Positions 7,893 through 16,972 of a DNA stretch of 43,024 nucleotides are shown one piece after another. The stretch's first letter is position 1. Each line of letters opens with the position of its first letter. The notes below the pieces were generated by a model that was given only the letters and a program-made list of their open reading frames with translations, was not told where the DNA came from and searched no databases. Source of the stretch: Rhizobium sp. (GTDB lineage: Bacteria > Pseudomonadota > Alphaproteobacteria > Rhizobiales > Rhizobiaceae); assembly GCA_029865885.1 (NCBI GenBank), contig JARXAK010000050.1, positions 1 to 43,024 on the forward strand, in the 5' to 3' direction. The translations under genes and the position numbers were made by a program.

Positions 7893-9169
7893 CGAATAGC
7901 CCCCCCTGCGAACGCGTGGCGGTCGGCGGAAGGTGCCTGCGTGAAATGATGAACTGCGCGCAGCAAGAACAGGCTGTACCAGAACAGCTGGCTATTCCAC
8001 GCCAGGTTCCCGAGCCCCACGACCCACAGAAGGATCAGAGGGAATGTCTGCACACTGGCAAAACGGGTTACGTAGGCGCGGAGGAACAGAGCCGTGCCGA
8101 TGATGCCGGTGATCATGATGTAACCGGGAATGAAGCCCGCCATGGCAGCGTCTTCGCCCACTCCCACGAGGCGACCCTGAACATATTGGTTGATGGCCTG
8201 GTATCCGCCTCCGAACCAGACGGAGAGGTCACCAAGCTGCGCCGATTGCAAGTAGAGAAGCAGCGGCATGACACGCACGGCACCGCTCTGATCCGCCTGG
8301 ACAAGCGCCATGATGTCCATTGTCGGTAGAGCCGTCACGAAGCTCACGAGTCGATGAACGGATTCAAGTTCCACCGACTGCAGGAATGGCCATGCGGCGA
8401 TCAACAGAAGGCCGGTCGCAAGGATCCAGCGTGCGCGGAATGCCAGCATGATTGTCAAGAAAAGGAGCGCTGCCGCCAGAGAGCTCCCCGTGAGAACCTG
8501 AGAGATCGCGAAGGCGACCAGCACCCATTTTTCGCGACGCCATAGCTCTCTGAGGCTCAAGGGAGCGGCACCGCGCCGCGCGAGCACGAGATAGGCGAGC
8601 AGCGTGACGGACAAAGCGCGCGCCGCGTGGGACGGTTCCACGCCCAGGGAGTTGTAGCTCCAGGCCCCCTTCGACAACATCCCGTTCGGGATCGGTAGAC
8701 CGACCAGCGAGCAGAGCATTTGCGCGACGGAGACGGCGGCGAAGGCGAACACCATCTGGCGAAGCAGCACAATCAACCGTTCACGGTCGACGAGACCGCT
8801 CTCCAGCGTGCCGGCAAAGGCGATGTATGACAGGGCGAACATCCCGCTATATCCAAGACTGGAGACGTTTGTCGCTCCGCCGTGCGCGAGTTCGGTGACG
8901 ATCAGATAGCCAATGGCCGCCGCAGACTGGCCGATATCCCGCTCCAGTGGCAAACGCAGGACGATAATCGTTGGCAGAGCCAATGCGGCCACCAGGATGA
9001 CCAGCACATTGCGCTGGTCTCCCAGAACAAACAACGAGATGGCAGTGCCAAAGGAAATCAGCAGGACGCGCGCCACCAGCCAGTGGTGGGGGGGCGTTGC
9101 CGGGCTCGCGCCCTGCCAGCCTGCCATCATTGGCTGTCTGCCGTAAGGGGGAGAGAAGACCTCACTCAT
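7889..9169 (-). CDS. Wzy/O-antigen ligase-like polysaccharide polymerase
   Basis: A 426-residue integral membrane protein with about ten or more hydrophobic segments, for example VARVLLISFGTAISLFVLG, VLVILVAALALPTIIVL and IMITGIIGTALFLRAYV. A large polar loop lies between segments in the last third (about residues 290-355), as in Wzy polymerases and the O-antigen ligase/WaaL superfamily. The start is set at the ATG at 9169 (MSEVFSPPYG), which overlaps the stop of the upstream GT2 as ATGA and has GAGGAGGGG before it. The frame runs open further upstream, but that stretch lies inside the GT2 gene. It would join lipid-linked repeat units in the periplasm after flipping. Low sequence conservation in this family means the call rests on topology and context. 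Confidence 0.82.
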   Translation of the reverse strand: MSEVFSPPYGRQPMMAGWQGASPATPPHHWLVARVLLISFGTAISLFVLGDQRNVLVILVAALALPTIIVLRLPLERDIGQSAAAIGYLIVTELAHGGATNVSSLGYSGMFALSYIAFAGTLESGLVDRERLIVLLRQMVFAFAAVSVAQMLCSLVGLPIPNGMLSKGAWSYNSLGVEPSHAARALSVTLLAYLVLARRGAAPLSLRELWRREKWVLVAFAISQVLTGSSLAAALLFLTIMLAFRARWILATGLLLIAAWPFLQSVELESVHRLVSFVTALPTMDIMALVQADQSGAVRVMPLLLYLQSAQLGDLSVWFGGGYQAINQYVQGRLVGVGEDAAMAGFIPGYIMITGIIGTALFLRAYVTRFASVQTFPLILLWVVGLGNLAWNSQLFWYSLFLLRAVHHFTQAPSADRHAFAGGAIR

Positions 9170-10089
9170 CGGCCCCTCCTCTGGGCCTGAGCCCGAATGC
9201 GCGACATGGCGAGCATCACCCCGTGAGACATGCGCAATGCCGCGAGCGCTGCCGGGCCGGTCCGGAGGTAATGGGCGTGATAGTATCTGCGGCTTTGCGC
9301 CCAAAGCGACAGGCGGCGAACAGGATCGCCCTTCTCTGACGCGCGATGTGCGTGAACTGCGGAAATCTCGCCATTGTAGACCGAGCGAAGGCCGGCGCGT
9401 CGAACCTGCGCTGCAAGAATTGCCTCTTCGCAGTACAGGAAGACATTCTCGTCGAAGTAACCGATGTGCTTCAGGAAGGTGCTGCGAACCAGGAAGCAGC
9501 ACCCGCTGAACTTGTCATTGCCGGTCAGTGCCCCCGGCTTTGGGTTGGCACCCAGCCGCCCTCTTGAAAGGCTGGCAACCAGCATGAAGAAAGGCGCCAG
9601 AAGCTCTCGGCTGAAGCCAGGCTCAAACATCGGGTTTTCATTGACACCCGCCAGGCTCCACACGGTCGACGCCGCGACTGCATTGCGTTCCGATGCAAAG
9701 AGAGTGCCGGCGAGCCTCAAAAGATAATCCGCAGTCTCGATGCGGACATCCGGATTGATGACGAGGACGGCTTCGCAACCGAGCGCGACAGCCAGGCGCG
9801 CACCGATGTTGTTGCCAGCCGAGTAACCCGCGTTTGATGCGTTCGAAACGAAGATCCCGGTACCGTGCCGATAATCAGAGGGGACCACATCTCCCGCCTG
9901 AAGTTCTCGGCAACCTGGCAAGACAGCGCGAAAAACCGTCCGCATTTTGGTCTGGCTGGAAGCCTCGGATCCGTTGTCGACGACAATCACGTCCAGATGA
10001 ACATCACGCTGCGCCATTATGCCTCGCAGGCACATCGGCAAGTCGTGGTCACTGTTGTAGGTGAGGATGACGACAGCCAATTTTCTCAT
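9166..10089 (-). CDS. GT2-family glycosyltransferase (WbbL/rhamnosyltransferase-like)
   Basis: A 307-residue family 2 glycosyltransferase. The N-terminus reads MRKLAVVILTYNSDHDL; the nucleotide-binding motif is VIVVDNGSEAS; and VLVINPDVRIE carries the Asn-Pro-Asp form of the metal-binding motif that is typical of WbbL-like rhamnosyl- and related transferases. A later segment, GCCFLVRSTFLKHIGYFDENVFLYCEEA, fits the catalytic region of the same group. The ATG at 10089 is chosen because it overlaps the upstream stop (ATGA), with a G-rich stretch (TGGGGGGCGG) as ribosome binding site. A longer reading would start inside the kinase gene. A rhamnosyl or other deoxysugar donor would fit rmlAB, but this is inference. 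Confidence 0.9.
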   Translation of the reverse strand: MRKLAVVILTYNSDHDLPMCLRGIMAQRDVHLDVIVVDNGSEASSQTKMRTVFRAVLPGCRELQAGDVVPSDYRHGTGIFVSNASNAGYSAGNNIGARLAVALGCEAVLVINPDVRIETADYLLRLAGTLFASERNAVAASTVWSLAGVNENPMFEPGFSRELLAPFFMLVASLSRGRLGANPKPGALTGNDKFSGCCFLVRSTFLKHIGYFDENVFLYCEEAILAAQVRRAGLRSVYNGEISAVHAHRASEKGDPVRRLSLWAQSRRYYHAHYLRTGPAALAALRMSHGVMLAMSRIRAQAQRRGR

Positions 10090-11303
10090 CGCGCCGCCCC
10101 CCATTGATCCAGACATGCATCGATGAGGCCGCCCCGAACGTTCGCATCCGTCCAGCCGTCAATGCTCCCAGCGCATTCGATCTGCCGGCACATGTAGAAG
10201 GTGGCGTGCAGCAACAGCGACATCAGGACGCAAACACGCCCCATCTCGACATTGCCGTCGGGAAAGACAGCAGCCACCTCTGCGTTCAGTTTCTCAATGG
10301 TCACCGAGGCTGGTTCATCCCTTGGCCCGGACAGCAGGTAGTGGACCAGGTCGTATCCCAAAGGCCAGTTTTCAGCGGCATATTCCCAGTCGAAGACGTA
10401 GAGCCCTCGCTCCAGAACGAAGCTGTTCCAGGGTGTGAAATCCCCATGCGCCAGAGCAACGGGAAGTCGGTTGATCAACTGCGCAGATGTCTTCAGACCC
10501 GCCTGCAACCGTGCGACCCATTCTGCAGGCAAGCGACCGTCATCGGAGAACCGCCTGACAATTTCATACGCATGATCCGCACCAACAGAGCCCGTGCGAG
10601 CCGCAAGTTCCTGCAGAAACTGATGATGCGCGGAAACGGGATGCGAGGGGCTTTTGGCGCCGATCGTCTTTCGACTGTCGGTGACGAGGACCACAGGCCT
10701 GATGTCGCTGCCCGGGTCGAATGCCAAGACGGTCGGGATATCCGCCGTCTCCAGAGCAAGCTCGCCAACGCGCCTCAGCATTTCTGCCTCGCGGGCGAGA
10801 TAAGGCTTCACCAACGCCCTGCGGCTCACTTTGGCGTAACCGAGAATTTTGCCATCGTCCCGCATCAACTGGATCGCAGTCTTCCGATGCGGTCCAGCGG
10901 TCCCGGTGAAGTAGGCGCAATGTACGATCCCCTCGGGCTGCGCACCTGGCAGGTTTGGAAGGCCCCCAAAGTTCAAGCGCCCGGCGCTCCATCCAAAGGA
11001 GATCCCGATCCGGGCGGCAGCCGTCACTCCAGCTTTGACCAGGATCGCCGCCAGGGAAGCCGGCTGGAGCATTGCCAATGCGGCAGCCGACGGTCGCCCG
11101 CCGCTGATCGGGATGATCCACCAGCGATCATTGGTGCGCGCCTTCAGAAGCCCATAGGGTCGGCCGCCCTGAGAGACGGGGGTCACGCCGAGAGTAGCAA
11201 GGTCCTCCAGAAATTCTCCGAAGGTATCGGACAGGATGGTAAAAGAACGTGAGCGAGGGTGACAGCCGCACCCGTCAAGCTTGAAATGCCGGAAACCGCT
11301 CAT
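10086..11303 (-). other. APH/choline-kinase-like module with its own ATG and ribosome binding site
   Basis: The 3' part of the fused frame can be read as an independent 405-residue protein from the ATG at 11303 (MSGFRHFKLDG). HGDFTPWN falls at about residues 286-293 and FDWEYA at about 304-309; these correspond to the Brenner loop and DFG-like metal site of small-molecule kinases. The G-run just upstream would serve as its ribosome binding site, as similar G-rich stretches do for two other genes of the operon. A sugar or lipid-linked glycan kinase is plausible; antibiotic resistance is not suggested by the context. Confidence 0.6.
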
Positions 11304-12926
11304 GCCGCCCCCCCCCAGGAGAGGCTTCAGACGATTGCCGATGATTTGCCGCAACCAAGCACGCTCATCATCGGAGAAACCCAGGAGGTAAATCGCAACA
11401 GCAGTAGCGAAGGCGCTGGCAGCCACATTGCAAATCCCGGGAAGCCCCAGACCGGCGAGGGCCAGACCCGCAACTACGCTCACGGCAAAGGAGAGAACGG
11501 TCACCAGGATCGCTGGCAAAACAACATTTTTGGCAAACTTGCTGGGAACCAAACCGACCAGATGCGTGACCAGATGCACTCTAAGGACAAGGGCAACGGA
11601 GGAGAGCAGGAGCAAAAGCCAGTAAAGCGAGAGGGGTCCAGCTCCGATGGACAAGAGCAGCGCTCCGACAGGCAGGGAAGTCAACATCAGGCCGCCAACG
11701 GTCAGTTGGTATCTCCGAATGGAGCCTGTCGCTTGGATGGCGGACACCAATGGGGAGGACAGGCTGTTCACGAGACCAATGAACAGGAGCAGTCGAACCA
11801 TGCCGCTTGCATATTCAGGCACAACGCCGAGCCACAGCGAAAGTACCAAGTCAGCCTCAAGGGCAACGGGCACCACTAGAACAAGCATAAGGAAATAAGC
11901 CGCCTTCGCATTTCGTTCGACGAGAGCCTGGAAGGCAGCCACATCCTGCGAGAAGAACGACTTCATGATGCGAGGGCTTGCTGTGATCTGCAGGTTTGAC
12001 GCCAATGTCGCGGTCGCGGTCGTCAGTTGCATGGCGATGCCCTGCGATGCATTGGCAATCGGACCGAAATACAGGTTCAACAGCAGACCGATCCCATGCG
12101 AATTCATCACGACCGAAAGCCCCTCCACGATGCTCCAGCCTGCAAAGGCGGCCAATCGGCGGAGCAGGTCGAAATCGGCGCAAGGGCGGTATCGGCTAGC
12201 CTCAAGAGACCAAAGGCAGTATCCCGCCTTTGCTAGCAATATGACGCAGGTGGCCCCGAGCATTAGCGAAGCAAAGAACTCCAATCGGTCTCCCGCGCTA
12301 AAGAGTAGGGCAAAAGCGATGAGAAGCTTGGCGGCAGCGTGGGCGATGTCGAAAGCCGCGTAAGCGGAAAACCGTTCCGTCGCCGTCAAGAGCGCATTGT
12401 ATGGCACCTGAAGCACGGTCAGGGCGACAGACAGAGCAGCACAATGGAAGGCCCAGGTCGCAGCTTGCATGCGCTCCGGCGGGATGATCATATGTTCTTG
12501 CAGAAACCACAGCCCGGCAGTGTACGAAGTCACTACAATCACAAGCGCGATCGCTGCATGAATTTGCAGTGAGGCACTGAACACCGCGCGCAGCCGTGCC
12601 ACATCCCTGAGCGCAAGTCCGACTGTCAGATGGCGCTGCGTGCTAGCGGCCAATGCGGAATTCAAAAACGCAATGGCAAGAGTGACACCGGCAACTGCGA
12701 AATAGATTCCGAAATCCACAGCCCCGAGTTGGGCGAGGACAATGCGTGAGGAGTAGAGGGCAACGGCCATCGTCAGCAGCGTCCGCCCGTACATGATGAG
12801 CGTATTCGCTATAAGCGAGCGGGAGCCAGACTCGCTTTCAGGCAGAGCCTGGGGATCGGAGGCCGTCACCGCCTCTTGAGCTACATGCCGATCAACGGAT
12901 TCTTTTGCTGCGGCTGCGGTGGTCAA
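10086..12926 (-). CDS. Wzx-type flippase fused in frame to APH-like phosphotransferase
   Basis: One open frame of 946 codons joins two proteins. Residues 1-541 are a polytopic membrane protein of the polysaccharide flippase (Wzx/MATE-like) superfamily, which moves lipid-linked repeat units across the inner membrane; about 12 hydrophobic segments start near SLIANTLIMYGRTLLTMAV. The rest is a soluble domain of the aminoglycoside/choline phosphotransferase fold, with the catalytic loop HGDFTPWN and the metal-binding FDWEYA. The join is LLGGGGMSGF, encoded across a run of nine G residues directly before an ATG. With one G fewer the flippase would end in TGA overlapping that ATG, like the other junctions of this operon. 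So the fusion may be a phase-variable or sequencing state of two genes. Start: the TTG at 12926, with GGAGGT six bases upstream. Confidence 0.8.
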   Translation of the reverse strand: MTTAAAAKESVDRHVAQEAVTASDPQALPESESGSRSLIANTLIMYGRTLLTMAVALYSSRIVLAQLGAVDFGIYFAVAGVTLAIAFLNSALAASTQRHLTVGLALRDVARLRAVFSASLQIHAAIALVIVVTSYTAGLWFLQEHMIIPPERMQAATWAFHCAALSVALTVLQVPYNALLTATERFSAYAAFDIAHAAAKLLIAFALLFSAGDRLEFFASLMLGATCVILLAKAGYCLWSLEASRYRPCADFDLLRRLAAFAGWSIVEGLSVVMNSHGIGLLLNLYFGPIANASQGIAMQLTTATATLASNLQITASPRIMKSFFSQDVAAFQALVERNAKAAYFLMLVLVVPVALEADLVLSLWLGVVPEYASGMVRLLLFIGLVNSLSSPLVSAIQATGSIRRYQLTVGGLMLTSLPVGALLLSIGAGPLSLYWLLLLLSSVALVLRVHLVTHLVGLVPSKFAKNVVLPAILVTVLSFAVSVVAGLALAGLGLPGICNVAASAFATAVAIYLLGFSDDERAWLRQIIGNRLKPLLGGGGMSGFRHFKLDGCGCHPRSRSFTILSDTFGEFLEDLATLGVTPVSQGGRPYGLLKARTNDRWWIIPISGGRPSAAALAMLQPASLAAILVKAGVTAAARIGISFGWSAGRLNFGGLPNLPGAQPEGIVHCAYFTGTAGPHRKTAIQLMRDDGKILGYAKVSRRALVKPYLAREAEMLRRVGELALETADIPTVLAFDPGSDIRPVVLVTDSRKTIGAKSPSHPVSAHHQFLQELAARTGSVGADHAYEIVRRFSDDGRLPAEWVARLQAGLKTSAQLINRLPVALAHGDFTPWNSFVLERGLYVFDWEYAAENWPLGYDLVHYLLSGPRDEPASVTIEKLNAEVAAVFPDGNVEMGRVCVLMSLLLHATFYMCRQIECAGSIDGWTDANVRGGLIDACLDQWGAAR
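11308..11316 (-). repeat. Nine-base poly-G tract (coding strand) at the flippase/kinase junction
   Basis: Nine consecutive C on the given strand are nine G in the coding strand, lying between CTCCT and CGGCATGAGC. With nine, the two genes read as one. With eight, the flippase ends GGA-GCA-type codons and TGA, overlapping the downstream ATG. With ten, the frame ends 15 codons on. Homopolymers of this length are slippage-prone. Confidence 0.9.
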
Positions 12927-13044
12927 GCTGACACCTCCACGCAAGCGAGGCGCCGGCCGACGGGCAAGCCATCCACGACCGTCATCTGCCCGGCAAGCGA
13001 CAGACCACGAGCATACTTGCCTTGAGCGGAAACCGTTGAAATCA

Positions 13045-13917
13045 TCACTTCAACAGCCCCGCCAGATAACGACCATATTCGTTCTTGCCGAACAGGTTCA
13101 CACGCGACACGAGCGCCGGTGCGTCGATCCAGCCCTGGTCGAATGCGATCTCATCGGGGGACCCCACCTGCAGCCCCTGCCGCATCTGAAGCGTGCGAAC
13201 AAAATTGCCGGCATCGAGCAGGCTGGAATGCGTCCCGGTGTCGAACCACGCATAACCGCGGCCCATCTTCTGCACGGTCAGCGTGCCGTCTTCGAGGTAC
13301 TGTTCCAGCAGCGAAGTGATTTCGAGTTCACCTCGAGCCGATGGCACCACTGCGCGGGCCTTGGTCGGTGCTGTGCCATCCATGAAATAGAGACCCGTCA
13401 CCGCATAGTCGGAGAGCGGTGCCGTCGGTTTCTCCACAATGCTGGAGACGCGTCCTCCCTCGTCGAAAGAGACGATCCCATAGCGCTGCGGATCAGCGAC
13501 GCGGTAACCGAAGACGGTTGCGCCCTGCGTCTGCGACGCGGCCTCGGCCAAAAGCACAGGCAAGCCGTGACCAAAGAAGACGTTGTCGCCCAGAACCATC
13601 ACAGACGGAGAACCCGACAGGAACTCCTCGGCGAGAATGTAGGCCTGCGCCAGACCATCGGGGGACGGCTGTTCGATCCAGGTGAACTGCACGCCCCACT
13701 GGCTTCCGTCGCCGAGGGCCTTTTCGAACTGTTGGCGGTCCTGCGGTGTCGTGATGATCGCGATCTCGCGGATGCCGGTCAGCATCAGGATCGAGATCGG
13801 ATAGTAGATCATCGGCTTGTCATAGAGAGGCAGCAACTGCTTCGAGAGCCCCACCGTGATCGGATAGAGCCGTGTGCCCGAGCCACCGGCAAGCACGATA
13901 CCTTTACGAGCAGACAT
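13045..13917 (-). CDS. rmlA: Glucose-1-phosphate thymidylyltransferase RmlA
   Basis: RmlA couples glucose-1-phosphate with dTTP to give dTDP-glucose, the first step of dTDP-6-deoxyhexose synthesis, in the cytoplasm. The 290-residue length is standard. The nucleotide-binding signature GIVLAGGSGTRLYPIT lies at the N-terminus, followed by KQLLPLYDKPMIYYP. Further on are VMVLGDNVFFG (metal-binding Asp) and the C-terminal WFDTGTHSSLLDA, all characteristic. The ATG at 13917 (MSARKGIVL) fits the usual N-terminus. It lies 69 bases downstream of rmlB and just upstream of the flippase gene, so it appears to be part of the same transcription unit. rmlC and rmlD are not in the window. Confidence 0.96.
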   Translation of the reverse strand: MSARKGIVLAGGSGTRLYPITVGLSKQLLPLYDKPMIYYPISILMLTGIREIAIITTPQDRQQFEKALGDGSQWGVQFTWIEQPSPDGLAQAYILAEEFLSGSPSVMVLGDNVFFGHGLPVLLAEAASQTQGATVFGYRVADPQRYGIVSFDEGGRVSSIVEKPTAPLSDYAVTGLYFMDGTAPTKARAVVPSARGELEITSLLEQYLEDGTLTVQKMGRGYAWFDTGTHSSLLDAGNFVRTLQMRQGLQVGSPDEIAFDQGWIDAPALVSRVNLFGKNEYGRYLAGLLK

Positions 13918-13986
13918 GCAGAACCTCCGAATGGCTTCGTACATGCGAACCGAAGCGTGTTTCGACGAGAAGAAGAGCCATCATTG

Positions 13987-15036
13987 TCACGCGCCGCCCC
14001 CAAGCCGCCCGGTTATGCCCTTCCGGTCCATGAGGGGGTGCCACCAGGCCTCGTTGTCGAGGTACCAACGGACAGTTCGGCGCAGACCTTCCTCGATCGT
14101 CACGGAAGGCTGCCAGGACAGTTCGGTGCGGATGCGCGTGGCGTCGATGGCGTATCGCGCATCGTGTCCGGGGCGATCTGCAACAAAGACAATCTGATCG
14201 GCATAACGGCCAGAGTGCTTTGGCCTCTCCGCATCCAGGATCGAGCACACCATCCGGATAAGCTCGAGGTTGGTCAGCTCGTTGTCTCCACCGATATTGT
14301 AGCTTGCGCCCGCCGCACCTTTTTCCAGCACGACCATCAGCGCTTCGGCGTGGTCTTCGACATAAAGCCAGTCGCGCACATTGCTGCCGTCGCCGTAAAT
14401 CGGGATCGGCTTCCCAGCCAAAGCTCTGAGGATTGCAAGCGGGATGAGCTTTTCGGGAAAATGATAGGGCCCATAATTGTTCGAGCAGTTCGTGAGCAGA
14501 ACCGGCAGACCATAGGTCTCGTGCCAGGCCCGGACCAAATGGTCGGAAGCGGCCTTCGACGCTGAATAGGGGCTCCGGGGACTATACGGCGTCGTCTCGG
14601 TGAATTTGATCGAGGGATCGTGGGGTAACGAGCCGAATACTTCATCGGTGCTGATATGCTGGAACCGGAAACCTTCCGGTTTGCCGCCCCGCAACCAGTA
14701 GGCGCGTGCCGCTTCCAGAAGGCAGAATGTCCCGACGATATTCGTTTGAATGAAATCACTGGGTCCATCGATGGAACGATCGACATGCGATTCAGCGGCC
14801 AGATGCATGACGGCGTCAGGCGCGTAATGCGCGAAAACCTGATCCAGGGCAGCACGGTCCTGGATATCGATTTGCTCAAGGGCATAAAGCGGGCTTTCGG
14901 CAACCTCACTGACATTCTCGATGCGACCCGCATAGGTCAAAGCATCGATGTTGACGACCGAATGGCCGTTTGCGACCGCCAGTCGGACGACTGCTGAGCC
15001 AATGAAGCCCAATCCGCCTGTCACGAGCAGTTTCAT
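13987..15036 (-). CDS. rmlB: dTDP-glucose 4,6-dehydratase RmlB
   Basis: RmlB is an NAD-dependent short-chain dehydrogenase-type enzyme that converts dTDP-glucose to dTDP-4-keto-6-deoxyglucose. The 349 residues match the family. The NAD-binding motif TGGLGFIGS is at residues 6-14, the active-site STDEVFG (acid/base Asp and Glu) at about 129-135, and the catalytic Y-S-A-S-K at 157-161. AESHVDRSI and RDWLYVEDH are also typical. It starts at the ATG at 15036, 91 bases downstream of the sugar transferase gene, and is followed by rmlA. The keto sugar it makes can feed L-rhamnose or other dTDP-deoxysugars. Because rmlC/rmlD are absent here, the final sugar cannot be assigned from this window. Confidence 0.97.
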   Translation of the reverse strand: MKLLVTGGLGFIGSAVVRLAVANGHSVVNIDALTYAGRIENVSEVAESPLYALEQIDIQDRAALDQVFAHYAPDAVMHLAAESHVDRSIDGPSDFIQTNIVGTFCLLEAARAYWLRGGKPEGFRFQHISTDEVFGSLPHDPSIKFTETTPYSPRSPYSASKAASDHLVRAWHETYGLPVLLTNCSNNYGPYHFPEKLIPLAILRALAGKPIPIYGDGSNVRDWLYVEDHAEALMVVLEKGAAGASYNIGGDNELTNLELIRMVCSILDAERPKHSGRYADQIVFVADRPGHDARYAIDATRIRTELSWQPSVTIEEGLRRTVRWYLDNEAWWHPLMDRKGITGRLGGGA

Positions 15037-15127
15037 GACTTGGTACCCTTCTCTTTACACGCCACCTGATCACCGAGGATCTGCAGCAAAATCGCGATAA
15101 TGAACGCAGTAAATTCTTGATTTATAT

Positions 15128-16408
15128 CTACTTCGCACCAAATCCGTTCAGTATTACTGCGACCGTTTTGATGCAAACTATGACGTCCATCCAAGGTGAA
15201 AAGTTCTTCACGTAGTAAAAATCATAATGCAGTTTATACCGAACATCTTCGACATCGGAGACATGCCCCTGGTTGACCTGCGCCCAGCCTGTAATTCCCG
15301 GCCGCACAATGTGGCGATACCGATAGAATGGCAGTTTTTCTTCGTACCATCTGGATAGGGAAAGAGCCTCGGGCCTCGGGCCCACCCAGCTCATTTCGCC
15401 CCGAAGGATGTTCAGCAGCTGGGGCAGTTCGTCGATGCGGGTTCTGCGCAGGAATCGACCCAGTCGCGTGATGCGGTGATCGCTGTCGGCCGTGACGGCG
15501 CTCAAGCGGTCACCCCCCGACTCCTCGACGACCCGCATGGTGCGGAATTTGTAGATCGTGAAGACCTTGCCCTGGTAACCGCGACGCTCTTGGCAGAAGA
15601 GCGCGGGACCGGGCGAATCCAGGCGAATGAGCAAGCCGACAACCAGCAGAAGCGGCAGTAGAACAACGAGGGCCAGCGCCGCGATCAGACTGTCGAGCGC
15701 ATGTTTGATCGTCAGATAGGCCTGGTTGGGATTAAGCGAGCCCAGCGTATTTTCGGACAGATGGTCGATCGCCACTCGCCCCGTCAAGGACTCGACGATC
15801 TGCTTGACGTGATAGACGGGGATGCCGGAGAGCGCGCAATCGGCGATGAACCGCTCCCAGGAGCCGGACAGATCGGCTCTAAGGTCGGCGACCACTCCCT
15901 GGATACGTTCTGAAGGTCGCTGCGGCGACGTCAGGACCCGCCATGACACATCACCGATGGACGTCACCTGACCGACATCACCTGCGGGAACCACGGCAAG
16001 GCAGGTCGGCTGGAGTTTGCTGGCAAAGAAGCTCCAGCCGAAATACCACATGGTCGACATCACGAAGGAGCCGGCAGCCTGGAAACGGCTGTAGTCGAAC
16101 CGGAAAAAGAAAATGACCAGGAAGACGGTGCCATAGGTCAAAGCGAATGTCGGGAGGATCGCACCGGCTGCCGCCACGCCCGGATAGGCACCCAAGCGGC
16201 GATAGAGCACATAGCCTGCCAAATGCGCGACGATGGCTGCCGTGACTGTCACCTGATGATTGCTGCTGGAAAGCACCTCGGGAACAGCGAGCATGCGCAG
16301 GACGAGCGGAATGCCGACCGCAAAGAACAGACCACCGAGCAATTGATAGCGAATCCGCAGCGCGGTGTGGCGCGGCGTATCCCAATAACCTACAGCTTGC
16401 TTATACAT
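15128..16408 (-). CDS. Polyprenyl-phosphate sugar-1-phosphate transferase (WbaP/ExoY-like)
   Basis: This initiating glycosyltransferase moves a hexose-1-phosphate from a nucleotide sugar to undecaprenyl phosphate, starting each repeat unit at the inner membrane. The 426-residue protein has several N-terminal membrane helices (residues about 20-130), a soluble linker, then a single helix (about 241-262) leading into the catalytic bacterial sugar transferase domain. The catalytic signatures are all there: KFRTM at 287-291, [12 protein letters not shown] near 326, [10 protein letters not shown] near 337-346, and [11 protein letters not shown]. The N-terminal helices match the PHPT group with five transmembrane segments. 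The ATG at 16408 has GGGAG upstream. It is the first clearly biosynthetic gene of the cluster in transcription order. Confidence 0.94.
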   Translation of the reverse strand: MYKQAVGYWDTPRHTALRIRYQLLGGLFFAVGIPLVLRMLAVPEVLSSSNHQVTVTAAIVAHLAGYVLYRRLGAYPGVAAAGAILPTFALTYGTVFLVIFFFRFDYSRFQAAGSFVMSTMWYFGWSFFASKLQPTCLAVVPAGDVGQVTSIGDVSWRVLTSPQRPSERIQGVVADLRADLSGSWERFIADCALSGIPVYHVKQIVESLTGRVAIDHLSENTLGSLNPNQAYLTIKHALDSLIAALALVVLLPLLLVVGLLIRLDSPGPALFCQERRGYQGKVFTIYKFRTMRVVEESGGDRLSAVTADSDHRITRLGRFLRRTRIDELPQLLNILRGEMSWVGPRPEALSLSRWYEEKLPFYRYRHIVRPGITGWAQVNQGHVSDVEDVRYKLHYDFYYVKNFSPWMDVIVCIKTVAVILNGFGAK

Positions 16409-16516
16409 GGGCAGCTCCCGAATGGCGGAGATCTCTGCGCGATGCGCGCAGCAGCAAACTCGAATGAAAGTGTCTGGAAGCCCGAGGTGAGGGCGATGGG
16501 CGGCTTTGCGTCCCGG

Positions 16517-16972
16517 TCATGATTGCCGCCCTCCCATGAGGATCGAGACCAGATGGGCGTAGGCGCGCCAGCGCAGACGGATCGCGTTTCCGTGACGCCA
16601 GGCCAGAGCATAGACGGCAGCATTCTCGGCGAGGGCAAAGTCCCCGCCGCCAGCGTGTTCAAACGCCTCGGTTACGGCATCATAACCGTTCAAAAGACCC
16701 GTCTCGTAAGCGGTCAGAATGGCTTGTTGCTGACTCTCGACAACTTGGTAGCCAGGGGTCGCAACCAGTTCTCGCGCGGCCTGCGCGCATACGGTCAAAT
16801 GCCTCAGCGGATGCTCAAAGGGAGCGAAGAACGGATCGATGGCCTCCAGCGCAGCCAGAAGACTGGACCGTTCGGCGGCTCCTTCTGCCCGCGCCAGATC
16901 GGACAGCGAACCGGCAATCCTGACCGATCCGGCTGCGTCCAACAGAGCCCATGTCGATGTGTTCGTGCTCAA
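16517..16972 (-). CDS. Unknown 151-residue protein coupled to the EAL gene
   Basis: I do not recognise this protein. It is predicted soluble and rich in alanine, with no signal peptide or membrane segment, and looks mainly helical; it ends LVSILMGGRQS. The start is the TTG at 16972, chosen because it overlaps the stop of the EAL-domain gene as TTGA and has GAGGAG eight bases upstream; no ATG is suitably placed. Translational coupling to a c-di-GMP phosphodiesterase-like gene on one side, and position directly before the initiating sugar transferase on the other, suggest a regulatory or accessory role in polysaccharide production. Function unknown. Confidence 0.7.
   Translation of the reverse strand: MSTNTSTWALLDAAGSVRIAGSLSDLARAEGAAERSSLLAALEAIDPFFAPFEHPLRHLTVCAQAARELVATPGYQVVESQQQAILTAYETGLLNGYDAVTEAFEHAGGGDFALAENAAVYALAWRHGNAIRLRWRAYAHLVSILMGGRQS

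Noticed and set aside
10086-11303. Aminoglycoside resistance gene
   Set aside because: The HGDFTPWN and FDWEYA motifs are shared by many small-molecule kinases, and the polysaccharide context argues for a sugar or lipid-linked substrate.
12919-14565. A 548-codon open frame on the plus strand
   Set aside because: It runs antisense to rmlA and rmlB, whose motifs are unmistakable; its product is Arg/His-rich without domains. It is a shadow of GC-rich codon use.
16401-16520. A 39-codon frame whose ATG overlaps the preceding stop (ATGA) and whose TAA overlaps the sugar transferase start region
   Set aside because: The coupling geometry is attractive, but the product is Ser/Arg-rich and looks like chance; there is no independent support.
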